From the NCBI GenBank assembly GCA_018389105.1, contig JACATO010000308.1, positions 901,001 to 965,000 on the forward strand: a stretch of 64,000 nucleotides of DNA. The letters are read 5' to 3'. Position 1 is the stretch's first letter. Every line of letters starts with the position of its first letter. This stretch comes from Nautilus pompilius. Its lineage: Eukaryota > Mollusca > Cephalopoda > Nautilida > Nautilidae. Below are positions 1 through 14,100 of the stretch, piece after piece. A program made the position numbers and the translations under genes. The notes beneath the pieces were generated by a model. That model made no database searches. It saw only the letters and a program-made list of their open reading frames with translations, and had not been told where the DNA came from.

Positions 1-59
1 TTGACTGTGATAAAGCAAATTGGAATGATGCTGAAATGCCTAACTGCCATTTTTCTATA

Positions 60-842
60 CAGGCGGTCCCTGGGTTATGAACATCTGACTTACAACATTC
101 TGTACATACGAACAGACCGCCCGCCGTAATGTCTATTATTTCGGATCTTGTACTCGTTAAGATATCGTTCGTATGAATTCATATTCAATTTCTGATAACG
201 TGCAAACCATTATCATGGCTCCTAAATAAAATCTGATGCAAGTGCTGGTGATGCATCAAAGAAGAGAAAAACAATAACGATGGAAGAGATTACAAAGCGT
301 TCCGAGACAAACATTGGCAAGGCATTAGGCTACAGTTGGTCAACAATCGGGCCCATTTTGAAAGACAAAGTGCAGATAATGGAACATGTTAAAGGTTCTG
401 CCTCGATGAAGGCAACAATAATCACGAAGCAACACAGTGGGTTGATTACTGAAATGGAAAGGCTTTTAGTGATATGGCTGGAGGATCAAAATCAGAAAAA
501 TATACTAATTAGCCAAGCCTTTTCAATGATTTGAAAGCTGCGTCGTGTGCCAGTACATCTAGTGAAAGTGAAGAGGAATTTGTTGTTAGTCATGGTTGGT
601 TTAACCATTTCAAAGTGAGGGCAAACTTGCATAACATCAAATTGCAAGAGGAAGCAGCGTGTGTGTTAAGTGTTTAAGTATATTTGGAAGTGTGTTTTTA
701 ATGTTCCTTATACATACATTGTCTAATAGTTTAAGTGTATATATATATATACCAACAGATGTTAAGTACAAACCATTTGTATGGGTTCCAACTTACAGAC
801 CATCATAAGAACAGAATTCATTCATAACCTGGGGACTGCCTG
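60..842 (+). mobile_element. Internally deleted pogo/Tigger-like DNA transposon
   Basis: The ends are imperfect inverted repeats: CAGGCGGTCCCTGGGTTATG at the left and the reverse complement of a CAGGCAGTCCCCAGGTTATG end at the right. A TA dinucleotide flanks each end (58-59 and 843-844), as for Tc1/mariner-pogo insertion. The interior has a reading frame (280-534) resembling a CENP-B/Tigger N-terminal helix-turn-helix (KRSETNIGKALGYSWSTIGP, then ILKDK). Past a stop come the helix-turn-helix continuation words EEEFVVSHGWFNHFK and RANLHNIKLQ. The DDE catalytic domain is absent, so this copy is a deletion derivative that depended on an autonomous relative. It sits in a PRPF19 intron, plus orientation, opposite to the host gene. 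Confidence 0.8.
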
Positions 843-1468
843 TATTTACTTTGGCAGGTAAAACAGCCACACAATTTACATGTGATTCCGCACAATATTA
901 ATGTTAAATCTAAGATTAAACATACTGTATTGGTTCAAGCTGCCACTTATACTCCAATAGCTTTGAAAAACTATCAAAAAAAAAAACACCCATTTTTCTG
1001 TATTCATAAATATGCCCAATAAACTCCCACCCTACCCTCTTCCTCAGGGTACTTCTGTACACAAATACTATCCATCAAAAAATTTGCTTTATAAACATGA
1101 TGACTCTTGACCAATGCATTTACAAATAAATTAAAACCAGACATGTTCAAATCAGTTGTAGCTTTCAACATTGAAGCATCTGTGCCAGCAACAGACTATT
1201 TGCTTATTTGTTGACATACCTTCCAACCTACACACACTGTGCCCTGTAGTGGTCAAAGAATATTGCCTTGTTTGGCAAAACTTGAAAGTGCACAATGTTC
1301 GGGAATGTGATTATTGCATTGCTGATCATGTGATGAGATGTTTAATTGACATGTGCAGCATTCATCATCTGCTGTGCTCTTGTCATATTAGGTCCTTGAA
1401 CTACAGTACCAATTCTTTCCTACTTGTTCATTTGAAATGTTCAGAACAAGCATTATGTATTAGTTAGA

Positions 1469-1640
1469 ATGCCAAAGAGAGCAGGCTACTACACAAGTTC
1501 AAGCTAGAAGCTGCAAAATCTACATCATTTAGTGAGGCAACAAAAACGTTTGGTGTGGAGAGAAAAAGAATTTAAGAGTGGATACAAGCTAAGGGAGAAA
1601 CTGATCATGGACCTGCACAAAATAAGACAGCAAATCAAAA
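1469..1640 (+). pseudogene. Fragment of a pogo-like transposase N-terminal DNA-binding domain
   Basis: After an ATG at 1469 the words MPKRAGYY are followed by a frame change. The text then continues as FKLEAAKSTSFSEATKTFGV and ERKRI, a stop, and EWIQAKGE. This pattern (FKLE..K..S..EA...FGV..KRI.EW) is that of Brinker-type/pogo N-terminal helix-turn-helix domains. At least one frameshift and one stop make it a dead fragment inside a PRPF19 intron. No terminal repeats were identified. A similar first helix occurs at 26.1 kb, so both may come from one family. Confidence 0.45.
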
Positions 1641-2176
1641 ACTTTTCTGACTGGTTTTCCAAGCATTATGATCATGACATATGAATCACATAAAACAAAT
1701 GTGAAATGAAATACAACAAATTTTTCTCTCTGCTGATCAGATGTGTGTGCAAATGCAAAATGGTTTTGTAAATGAATGAAACCAATGCCATCCGAGACAG
1801 AACAACTGTTGTGTAATGACAGTTTCTAATCAGAGAGAATTGAGTTTCATTGTCAGTTTTCAGCTGATTCTGACCCTAATAATTTTGCTAAGTTTCAATA
1901 AACACCCAAAGCACCATTTAAAACTAATATGGAAATTTAAAGATAAAAACACACAAAATTCAATGTTACTGGAACAATGCCAGGTTATTCTGGCATTACA
2001 CCTACAAGCATAAACCAGTCAACTCAAACAAAAAACCGTGACAACAGTAAATACTTCAATTATTGGAAAGTTAGTGTAAATTCTATTTATTCCACAGCCA
2101 TATTTGACTTTATATTTTTTGAAAATAAAAGATTTTAGAAAAATATCAAGAAAAACTGCTAAAATATCCTACTAAC

Positions 2177-5100
2177 CTCTTCTGGGTGATAAATAACATT
2201 AGTCACTTTCTTTGTGTGTCCCTTCAAAATGGCCATTACTTGTTCTGTGTCTTTATTAAACACAACAGCATTCTTGTCATTACCACCTAAAAAGATAAAA
2301 ATTTCATAAAATATTAACTGTTTAAAAAGACCAGCACTTGACAAATAACTCAAACAAATGTGTTTTATCTTGAGCATCTTTACATGGTTTTACAAACAAA
2401 AATTCAGATTTCTGCAAAGTTATGTTTGTAAAACTTTAATTTCATATTGATTCTGAGGAGAAACAGTGGGCACTGTACATCCTGAAATGTGACAGCACCC
2501 TGATGTCTGAAATATACTTATTTTTTAAAAAAAAGTTTCTCATAGTATTATAGTAATTAAATCAATGAACTAATTGTGTTAGTTTCAGTGTACATGTCCT
2601 CATTTCACCTCGGGAGTTGTAATAAGTATTCATCCAAAAATCTATGACCATGTTACTTGTCAATGTTTTGGCCCAGGTGAAAAATATCTTGTGCTTTTTA
2701 ATTTGTTGGATGCCTAAATGACAAGCACAGAGTTTCGTGTAAGATATCTTAAAAAATAGAATTCTGAATAATGGCCTCTTCTTAAAATACTACATAACTG
2801 TTAATGATTTCAAGACCAGATAATTCGTACTAAAGATGAAATTTTAAACTCTTGCACGTTTTAGATTTCGTTAACATTGTTATTAAATACCAAAATGGCA
2901 GAACACAAACAATATTTTTAAAAAAGAGAGAAAGCAATAGTATGTTCAATTCAAACATTAAATTGCAAAAATTTTGCACTCACCTGTCACAATTCGAGAT
3001 GTGTCCCTTAGACATATATCTAATGATAAGATACCTGGTATGCTAGCACTGTGAAGACCCTAGATGCAAAATACATGCATAAATAATAGTAATTTAATTA
3101 TTGTCTCATTAATTACATGCTGCACTATTATCAAATATTCGGTGTAAGGGAGATTGTTTAATTTTTTAAAATGCACAAAATTATGAAAACTATATGACTA
3201 GTTAGGGCCTCATCTCAATGCAGAAATTTGTGAAGCTGCATTACTTCAGCAAGCATGATAATTTCAAATGCCAGAAGTATGCTTTACTTGCTACTTTCAA
3301 AACAAGTTTTATATAAAAACAAATAATCAGCAATGGCAAGCTGCAAATTCTCAAACAATCCCATTCTGGTTGAAGCTTTATTTATCCTAAAATTCCCATC
3401 ACTCAAGTAAAACTAACTTTTACAAAACTGTTCTTTGAGAGTAATCAGCTGTATTATTTTAAAAATTCTTTGATAAAATTAGTTTTACATGTTAGATCTT
3501 ACAGCCTGTAGATTTTCACTAGAAATAGCATTTTCAGTGACAAATTCTAAAAGAAAAAAAAATCAAGAGTGCAGACCAAAAAAAATGATAATGTAGCTAG
3601 ACTTCAGGCTTTGTATTTTGAGTTACATTTGAATGGCTTTCTAGGTGTGGACTAGGCATAAAAAATAAAGAACTGAAAATTGGGTTCCAGTATTTTCTGT
3701 CTTGCAAATCTCCTTTTCAGCTTTATAAACAAAAATTCAGATTTCTGCAATCTAAACTTTAATTTCATGTTTACATTAATTAAAGATTTTTGTTTAGTGA
3801 CAGGTTTTGGAAAAGTGACTTGAATTTTCCTCTTACTATTATCATTTCTTCTAAAGAATGTTTACAGAAGAGAACAAGCAAACAGTCTCATCTATCCTCA
3901 AACACTAAATGTGCAGGACATCTTTTATTTACTTACTGAACTATAAATCTAAAGAACGGTTAGTGGTTTCTTAGAAAAATGTGTCAAAAGTCTCAATTGT
4001 TTGTAAATATGCTGCAAGCTTATTACCGTGTGAGAGGCCAGTTGACGGTATGTTCGAATGTCATCTGCAATAGCCAGCCCTTCTGGTACAGTTTTTCCTC
4101 GCTTAAAGAGAATGAAAAATAAGAGATCTTCATAGAATTTTAATTTTTATAGAACAAATTTAAAGATTTCTCTGATTTTATAAAAATAAATTATTAAACA
4201 TGCTCGTTTTCTCCAAAGATTTAAAATCCTTTGGTATTTAAATGTATATTAAAGTAAAACTTACTCATTTTCTTACAATAATCAATTTTATTTTATTTTT
4301 ATATAAATAAAATACTTTAAATTACATTTAGAATAAGTTTATCAGCTGTATTAATTTATTTTCAGAAATTAAACCAAATCTGACATCAACACTAAGAAAT
4401 AATAAAAAATAAGTCATTTGTCACTGGCACTTTAGTGTACAAATATTTTTTTCTTTATATATAGTTTACAGAGTAATGCAGACCACTGCTTTCAATACTT
4501 GCAGATTAGTATTGTAAAAAGTTTTGCTAAGTAAAAAGAACATGCAAGAAACCCATATCACTTAATTCAAAACAAATTTCCAATATATTTAACCCAAATC
4601 AGGACTTCTTGGGTGTATCCACTTTAGAGGCATAGCAAAAATTTTTAAACAGCTAATGCAGTCAGACTGAAGCATACTTTGGAAATTGCTACATTGCATG
4701 TATATTAAACAAAAGTACTGTTCCACTGGGGTGTATTTACATTTTGGGCTTTAAACATCAATACAGTCGACCCCCCGCGTAATCGCGGTTCGGCATTCAC
4801 GGCCCCGGTTATTCGCGGAATCGCAAATATCTGCAATTTTTTATGGCTTTTTTCGTGGCAATATATATTTTTCACACTTTTTAACGCTAAATTATTAATA
4901 ACAATATAATTTACTAATTTTGTAATATAAATACTAACGTAAATTCAGCAAAATATCAATAATAAATAAACGCTATTGGCTGGAGGTTTGAAAGTAGCCA
5001 ATCAGAGAGCGTTATTCATTTCTCCTCGCTGCTGATTGGCTGCTGCCCACGAGGCGCTGTCTCTGGCAGATGCAGCCCAGCATCATCCCAGTTTACCGTG

Positions 5101-8100
5101 TGTAGCTATTTCGAGTGTTTCTCTGAGTGTTGTATTTTTTATTAAATTATTATATATTTACTTATATATATTTTTATTATATTTTTACGTTTATAGGCAT
5201 TTTTATGGACCACGTCCAATATTCGCGGTTCTTCACTCTTCGCGGGTGCTCTAGGAACGTAACCCCCACGAATACCGGGGGACAACTGTATACATATTTT
5301 TAGTCCAATGTTGTCAAATAATAAGATACATGGCAAGAAATGAACATTTTGTTAGATTCAGTAATTAAAATTTTTATTTTAATATTTCAAACTGGTCATT
5401 TATTAAAGAAATCATTTTCCAAGGTTTATTTTTTAATGTTTTCACTGAGTGATCTGTAAAAAGGCAACTTGGTAAAAACATGTATGAACCATTGCTGAAA
5501 AAGGGTTATTGATCAGTTCATTCAAAAATGTTTAATGAACTCAAAAAATCTTAGACGCCACATTTGTCCCAGAAGTTAAGACTGCAAGATATGCAAACAT
5601 AGCACTGACTCATTCTCAAGTGAAAGTTTTATCTGACTATACTATTTTAAGAAATATGTTGATGTGGTATTTTGAACTTTCTAACTATAAACAGGTACAT
5701 ATTATGCTGTTTATAAAAGTACTAATTTCAATTTTGTGAGGTGATTACAGAATGAATATTTAGTTTAGTGACATTTGTAGCATAAAGTTGAAATATTAGT
5801 TCTCTAAAAAATATTTTTCAGAGCACCCCCCAATCAAAAAAATTTAGATGTATCCTATCATTTTGTGTTATCAATAGGTGCATTTCCACCCCAAAATGTT
5901 TCTATCGAACAATTTCAGAAAGTTTAGAGGAGGGTTAAATGCTCCAAACCAATTCCATCAGTACTAAAACAGAACACACACATCTAACATTAGGTCTTAG
6001 TAAATCACATATTTAATTATTTGTAGTTTCCATTTAAGGATAGGTGGTTCAATAGGTTTCTGATAAAGTATTTGGAAAAATGTTTCACCGTATTTGACAT
6101 CAGATACAAATTTAATATGTAGCCTTCATTTCAAAAGTTAAAATGTTCTCTTTATCCTTGACAGACAATTTTAATTCCCATTTTAACACACCCCTCATGA
6201 GCCAGGTAGTCACTCTTTACTATGGGGTTGTTGACATTCCCTAGGTCGTCATTGCGGAAGCATCTGATGCAGTGTTATTTGAACATATCACATCACACAG
6301 ATTTCAAAAAGTCTTTCAGAATGAAAGTTTTAAAAAATGAAAAGGTTAAAAGCATTTGAGTTTTCAATAGTACGCAGTACAAATGCATACTAAAGTATGC
6401 AGATAAAGTCCCAAGGCAATACAACATGGGAAACAGGCAGCTCACATGATCAATTCTAACTTTGCTATGTGCCACCACCTGCGCTTCTGCTTCAACGAAC
6501 TGATAAAGCTTTTAACTTTTTCATCGGTAGGAAAGCTGCTCATCTGACTGTCTTCCTTGAATGTCACCAGCGCTGCCATGGGAATGATCATCAAGGTACA
6601 TCTTCTGTTTTACTAGACATTATCAATGCTTCACTAGAGTTTCTACCTACAAAGTTGGGGAAGAGATTTTTCAATAATTTCTCTCATGATGCACTGAGAA
6701 TAAAATTGAGGGCAGCAAACGGCTTCTCTCTGCCAACAGAGATTCTCAAACAAAAAATAAAAATACAATCTCTCTTTTCTGCAATAACAATGTTTTTTTG
6801 TACCAACGAGAAAGTGACCACCTGCCTAGTGAGGGGCGTGTTAAAAAATGGGTAAATACATTGTTTCAGCTAAAAGAATGGTGTAAAGGCTTATTTTTCA
6901 AATACAGGTAGTTTCATGTTAGTCCCTCAGCTTTTTTAAAAGAACTTTTCATGGAAATTTCTTATTCCCTTGTGTAAATGCAAATTTTGATTTGAGTTAT
7001 AACACAAACATTAAGATCTGGATAAACTTTATTACATATTCTAAACTCCTTTCAGATGCTAGAGTGATGATAATTAGAAAGAAAATTCACACATTTATGA
7101 CTTTATATTTTTATTGAACTTCCTTCAATTTGGTAGACTGACTCTCAGTGATGCACTGATAGAATACACTATCATTACTACTTTCAGATAAAATAACATT
7201 ACTAAATTGAATTAACACATATTTCAAGTAATATTTCATAAATGTTAGTAGTCTTGGTCAACTAGAATAGATTTTTCTTTAGATTTAGTAAGTATACAGA
7301 AATATTTTTTTTACAAATTAAAAAAATGATAACTCTTAGCTTTTTTGTTATAGATCTTTGAATTCCATGACCTTACCTTTTTACGTTCAGTTGTCAGTAA
7401 TTTGGCTTTATCTTGAAGCTGAGGAGAGAAAAAAATTCTTAAGTTCCCCATCACAAAATTTTTAAATAGTATTTAAAATATATCCAGACAACAGTCAGTG
7501 CTTTGGCTCATTACATTTGTGACTAATTTATAAATTGCATTAAAGTAAAATGTTAAATTCTTTATTAAATACACATTCAACCAGTAATCAAAATTAAATT
7601 TTGAAAAATTTACTATTAAACTTGCTAACCAATTTTTTTTAAAAAAAAGTCACCAACCTTTTGTAGCACCTCATCAGTCATACCAGCTTCTTCCATTGGT
7701 TGCTGAGCAGCTTCTGAACCAGCTTCAGCAGCATATGCCTAGAAAAAGGCATTCAGAAAATGACTTGAAACTTATATGGAAATTATATAATCAGATTCTG
7801 GCTTTTAGGAATTATTTCTATATACTGGATATTTGATATATTTTTAAAAAATCTTCAAATTTATTAGGAAAACACTGTAGAGGTTTCTTGCTTTCATCTT
7901 TTAAAAAATTAAGATTACTTTAAATTATGTTGTTAGAGAAAGATAGAAAGTTACATTTTCTAACCTTTTTTTATGGTTAAGAAAAAGAAATCTTTGATTA
8001 TTGTGCTTACTGGTTGTGGTGTTGGTGCAGCATAACCAGCTTGTCCTGCTGTGATTCCAGCCTGGGGTTTCAGAGTAGCCAAAGCTAAAAGCAACAATTA

Positions 8101-11100
8101 GGAAAAAATCGTTCTTCACATGCCATTCAGAAAGATGAACATTCTAAAGTAAATAAAGAATGCTTAATGTATACTTGTAGAAGATTTTGGATTTTAAATT
8201 TTTTAAAATTCCAAATTAACTATTTCCTAAGCAACATTTAATTAGAATAGACAACTTAAAAAAAGCAAAAAAGTTTAATTTATTTTAAGAATAAGGAAGA
8301 AAAATTAAAATAAAAGCAAGCCATGTTTAAAATTTAATACTCAATCACTTTTCCAATGGATCAATAAAAATTTTTTTGTTTTAATTTACCGATAGGTTTA
8401 AGCTCGTCTCCCTCCACCTCCACTGACCATAATAAGCAACTATAAACTGAAAATGCTAGAGAAGACTGGAGTGAAGTTAGAATATTTTAAGAACACAATC
8501 TTAGTATTTAAGTGCGTGAGCTATTTATTTGTAATAAAGCTATGAATCAATTAAAACTATTATAGCTAATGACAAAAGAGCCTTTGGTAACATTTAGTTC
8601 CACAACCAATGTTATGACTTACCTTCTCTAGCAGCTGTTACTTCTTTGGTAAGTCGAGCAATCACACGGCAGGCAGCATCATGTTGATACAATGAATGGG
8701 AGAGTTCTGGAAAACCAAAAATCTCTCATTTTCTTCTATTTTGCAACTTCATTAAAATTCTAAAATACTTCTCTACGCTTAACTACTGTCACTCATCACA
8801 ATTTTTATTCAATAAGATCTCTAGTTTTATAATTTCACAAGAAAGACTATATAAGATGATTATATCTCTGCTGCCACAATACATTTGTTTGCAGAGAAAT
8901 TTCTGATTAAGTTTTGCCACAAAGCATACAAAATTATTTTTCATGCTAAAAGAATTTTTAAAATAAAGAATGGTAAAAATAATTTGCAATTATTGAAATT
9001 TAATTTACATTATTAATCAAATCATAAAAAATATTTGTGCAGAAATAGCTTGAATAAAATTAGACTCATGTAACACACCTTTCCTAATCAATTCATTTTA
9101 AAAATTACAACAGTAATGCTATTATGTTACTACAAAAACATTTATCTGTAAGTATAGCAGCTGTAGAGTTAGCTGCTATTCTTTTAACTATAAAAAATGT
9201 TTTAAAATAATTTTATGAAGCTACTCTAAATGAACAAGTGCTAATCAAATTTTCGAAATGTACAAATTTTAATTTCCTTAAATTGGTCAAACTATAACTA
9301 GCTATTTAAAGACAGCATAATATACTAAGCAATATTTATGAATAAGCTTTTGTTTTAATGTATGAATAGAATGATTTTTATATTTAAACAGTTAAAACAA
9401 TTCTGAAGATCTGAATAGATTTGAAGTACAATTTATAGTTACATTAATTCACATAATCAGATACAAGAATATAATACTACATAATGATTTTTGTTTTGCA
9501 TTCTCTTGTTGCTTTAGATCAAGTATGTGCACCTTCCTCCAGGGAGTGGGCTGGATAGCAATTTTTAAATGTTCCTGTAAGTTACACTGTATGATGTATA
9601 TGTAAAATGTTTAAATACTAGTATTTCCTTAGTAAAAAAATCACTAGTTATTAAAATAAAAAAGGTAAAAGTTGTAGCAATAAAATATACAATGAGTGAG
9701 AGCTTTATTCAGCTATTAAAAGTTTAGTTAATGAATACGGAATCTTTTGAAAATTCATGTCTCTAACAAAACTGTCATTGTTTGGGGAAATATGTGAAGT
9801 TGCAACATACAAAGTGTTTTCTACATTCAAATCTATTATTCTTCTCCTCATTATAGATTTAACAAACTTCATTCTTAAAAAAAAAATACTTGCATGCATA
9901 AGTGCTCCAAAATAGGATTATTTTCTTCTTAGTGAAATCAGTAAGTATCAGATATTTGTTAACTAGAAAATATTTGTTTCTAAAAGTCAGTTGGTGAAAC
10001 ATCCATGATTTTTGTCTACAAATCTGCAAAGGTGGTAGAGCTTGCTCCACATCAACATCAAACGGAAAAGATTTTTAAACTCACTTCTTTGCTAAAAAAG
10101 AAAAAACGTGGTGCTGAATTCTTCATTCAAAGATTTCAACTTGTCTACAAATAGATCACAATCAAATTCAATGTTGTGACTTGCATGTGGGAAAATAACA
10201 AGCATTTTCTTTCCTTAGCTAGCTTTCCAAGTCTTTCAAAGTTTATTCTGAAATGACTTAATGTGTCCATACAACTCATGAACCTTGAGTTTGCAACTAA
10301 GGATTCAGTTCATACAGATGGGTTTAACATCCACTAGGAATGCCAGATCACAAAGCCAGTTATTAACATAACTCCCATACTGGTTTTCATATCCATAAAA
10401 ACAGATACCTCATCTTTTAAATCATAAAAATGCTTCGCTATTTTCCCCTTACTCTGCCGACATACTTCACAGTATAAAGTAAAGTTTTCAAGCTCAGATT
10501 GAAGGTTTCCAGAAATTCTTGAAACTGACCATAGTTCAGAGCTCTCAACAATGAAATTAATGCAGGAAATTACTGCAGTAATGACCTGGGTGAATTTGCT
10601 TGATTTTGCACACAACTTTTATTGGTGCAAAATGCAGTAAAGCACACACAATTCTTCTGTATCAATGTTCATATTAGATAACTCAAATCTTATTTTAGCA
10701 ACACCACCTAAGTTTGACCCAAAAATTTCTTCCCCCTTGTAGTATCTTTCATTGGTTGAAGGGCAAGCAATTCTTTTATTAAATTGAAAACCTTTCAAAT
10801 TGTGAAGAGTTCTTTGAGGGTTAATTTTGTCCTCAACTGTTCTGTTGATACATCTTGCCACCATCCAATGAGAGACTTATTTGTTCAAGGTCCTTCCTTT
10901 TATCAGAACATAGTAATTTAATGACAGCATTCAGAATATGGCATTAAGTGTTCTGCAATTTTTTCACTGACAAAGCTTGGCTAAACAATGTTGTCAGCTT
11001 CATTATTCAGTATATGGAAAATCATCTATCGGCCAGGCAAACTCCTCTTCAAATTTTGTATCCTATCTTTTCTAAGTTGGCCTTTGAAATTGTCATAATT

Positions 11101-14100
11101 GACATACTTGAAATTAATGTCTTTTCATCTAAATTCTTTCACAACAAATAGGCTCAGAACAAATCAAATAGGGTTCTGCTTCTGCATGCAAAAAAAAAAA
11201 ATAATCAGGCCACTTTTCTTGAAATACACAACAGTCTACTTCCCTCTTTTTGAATGAATGCCATTTCAATTGGTCAGAAAGTAGCCACAAATATAACAAA
11301 AAAAAAAAAACTAAACTAAAAAACGTGACACAAGATAGCAAGAATTTCGTGTAACAACTTGCATGTTACAACTTCACAGCACGCTCAATTCAAAACTGAG
11401 AGTTATGAACAATGGTGTTGCTCATATGCATTTATCGACAGTTCCAGACTTTCTTGGCCATTCTGTCAACTGTGAACAGATGGGTAAGTGTGGGTGGTAA
11501 AACCACAATATAACAATTTTTTTCAAAATAAGTTTTTTAATCCAAATTAGCAAGTTTTTGTCAAAATGACAGGCTTTTTTAAAATCAGAATAGTTTATAA
11601 ATAATTTATAAATCTGCATATGGCTTGCAGACCTGATACAATTATATTTGAAAAATTCCTTTCAAGCCTCATAAAACCAGGTTGGAGACTGATTGTAGGC
11701 TGCAGGCCATACATTGTACTTGCTGCTTTAGATGATAAAATAGTGCCAACACAATAAGCTTACCCTGTCTAGCTGTTTGCAGCTGTTGTCTTAGTGTAAA
11801 GCTATGCAGCATCACTGCATCCTGCAAGAGAAAGACTTATTTGTTTTAAAAACAAGCATCTACATTAAAGAAGTTACACAAAAATAAGGAAAGATAAGAT
11901 GGATAATAAATTTTAAGATCAGTTAGTTATTAAGAGAAAAAGTTATTATGTAACAGCATCAAAGGCAAATCAGATTAGTAGCAACAAATAAAATGGTAGA
12001 CCTTCCTGCAACACTAAAAAAAAAAAAAAATTGTCAAAGACCCATGGACATCCATAAATACATTCTTTTCACTGAGACACAAAAAGAAATATCTGTAACA
12101 GTTCCTCTGAACCATGTGATATCAGTGAAGGTGTCTTGTTCAGTAATGAGACTTACATTCACCTTGGCAGTAGAGATCCTGTTTTGAGGAGGCCTCAAAC
12201 CTAGAATAAAACTTGTAATAATCATCAGATGTAGTGTCAATACATCAGTATAAACCACCAGAATCTTGTTGTCATCCTATTTATCACAACAAATGAACCA
12301 GGCTTCAATCGACAGCATAATAATACAGATTGTGAAAGCCATTTTCACACGCAATATACTTTTATCTCTTTAGATTAGCAGCTTTCCTTATCCCTGGGTT
12401 AAAACAAAATGTTGGTAACATCTACCTAATCATCAAGAAATCATTTAGTTATACGAGTAAACTCAGTACATTTTTAATTCCATTTAATAAACAACCCAAG
12501 TCAATCTAATGATCTTCATGAAGTAAAGGTATGTAGCTTGCTATTAAAACAGTATGTCGAAGCTTTGAGCTCTGAAATAACTCCACTACCAAACCAAATT
12601 TTCACCAAGAATGCATTATGTAAAATTAACAAATTCTCTTTTTATTAACTGCTTTGTGATAAACTAATCAAATAACTAGAGTTCTTGATAGCCACATTCA
12701 CAAGTCTAATTTTCACTAAAATGTCATTAGTTATTCGATTATATTATGCTTACCCATTCATCTTGTAGAGATTTCAATGTAGCTGGTATACTGGTGGCTG
12801 AAGGAGGTCGAGGCTTGACCAGTGAGGAAGCTATATTAAAAACAATTAACTTATCAGAGTTAATAATCAAAGTTCTTCAATGAAAGCAGTAGTATAAAAT
12901 AAAGTTCACAATAGTTCTTACAGTATTCCTACTAATTCACAGCTGGTGTAATTCTCCTTAAGTGCTCTTAAATTCTATGCTTATGTAATAATGGATGCTG
13001 CAAACTAGTTATTCAGTGGGTCAGAATTCTACAAACTGTACTTGCCAATTTTCTAATATTAGACATTATCGCCATGTTAATGCTATCAATACATATTAAG
13101 AAAAAAGAGTTCAAGACCAGGAAGACGACTAGTAACTCATGAATGGAAATAATGCATTGAAAATTACATTCTGTTTTCTGTTGGACAAACAGCCCTCTAG
13201 GGAGAGTTTGTTTTTTCGAAAAAGTAATGGGAATGTTAATGAATAAATATATACTACGACACGAGCGATCAAAAAAAAAAGTATATTTACAACTTGATTA
13301 ATGAAGATGTGATTTTAGCAAATAAAATGCAGGCATTTCTCCGCAAACATCCCTCATTCCAATGAAAGTCATGAATATATAACACACTTTTTACTTCAAT
13401 TAACGCATCCACAGTCAACTTCTCTCCGTTGAGTGGATCGGTTCCATTTTCTTGAATATATTTCTCGATCAGTCTACGCTCAAATATGAACCCAGAAACT
13501 GGAGACAGAACAGGGTGTTCTGGGGTTTCGTTGCTTACTGAAAGACAGAAAATAGGAACATTAACAGAGGGAAAAACATTAAAGAGGAGGGAAACATTAA
13601 CAGAGGGGGAAACATTAAGAGGGGAAAACATTAAAGAGGGGGTGGACATTAACAGAGGGGGGGACATTAACAGAGGGGGAAACATTAAGAGGGGAAAACA
13701 TTAAAGAGGGGGTGGGGACATTAACAGAGGGGGGGACATTAAAGAGGGGGAAACATTAACAGAGGGGAAAACATTAAAGAGGAGGGAAACATTAACAGAG
13801 GGGGAAACATTAAGAGGGGAAAACATTAACAGAGGGGGGGACATTAACAGAGGGGGGGACATTAAGAGGGGAAACATTAAAGAGGGGGTGGGGACATTAA
13901 AGAGGGGGGGACATTAAAGAGGGGGAAACATTAACAGAGGGGAAAACATTAAAGAGGAGGGAAACATTAAGAGGGGGAAACATTAAAGAGGGGGAAACAT
14001 GAGGGGGGGACATTAACAGAGGGGGAAACATTAAGAGGGGAAAACATTAAAGAGGGGGGGACATTAACAGAGGGGGGGACATTAAAGAGGGGGTGGGGAC

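Noticed and set aside
13287..13704. Open frames spanning the GA-rich minisatellite, one seeming to extend PRPF19 exon 2 upstream
   Set aside because: The real exon 2 begins after the acceptor at 13538-13539. The extension is translated repeat DNA, and exon 1 with the true start is at 14515-14533.
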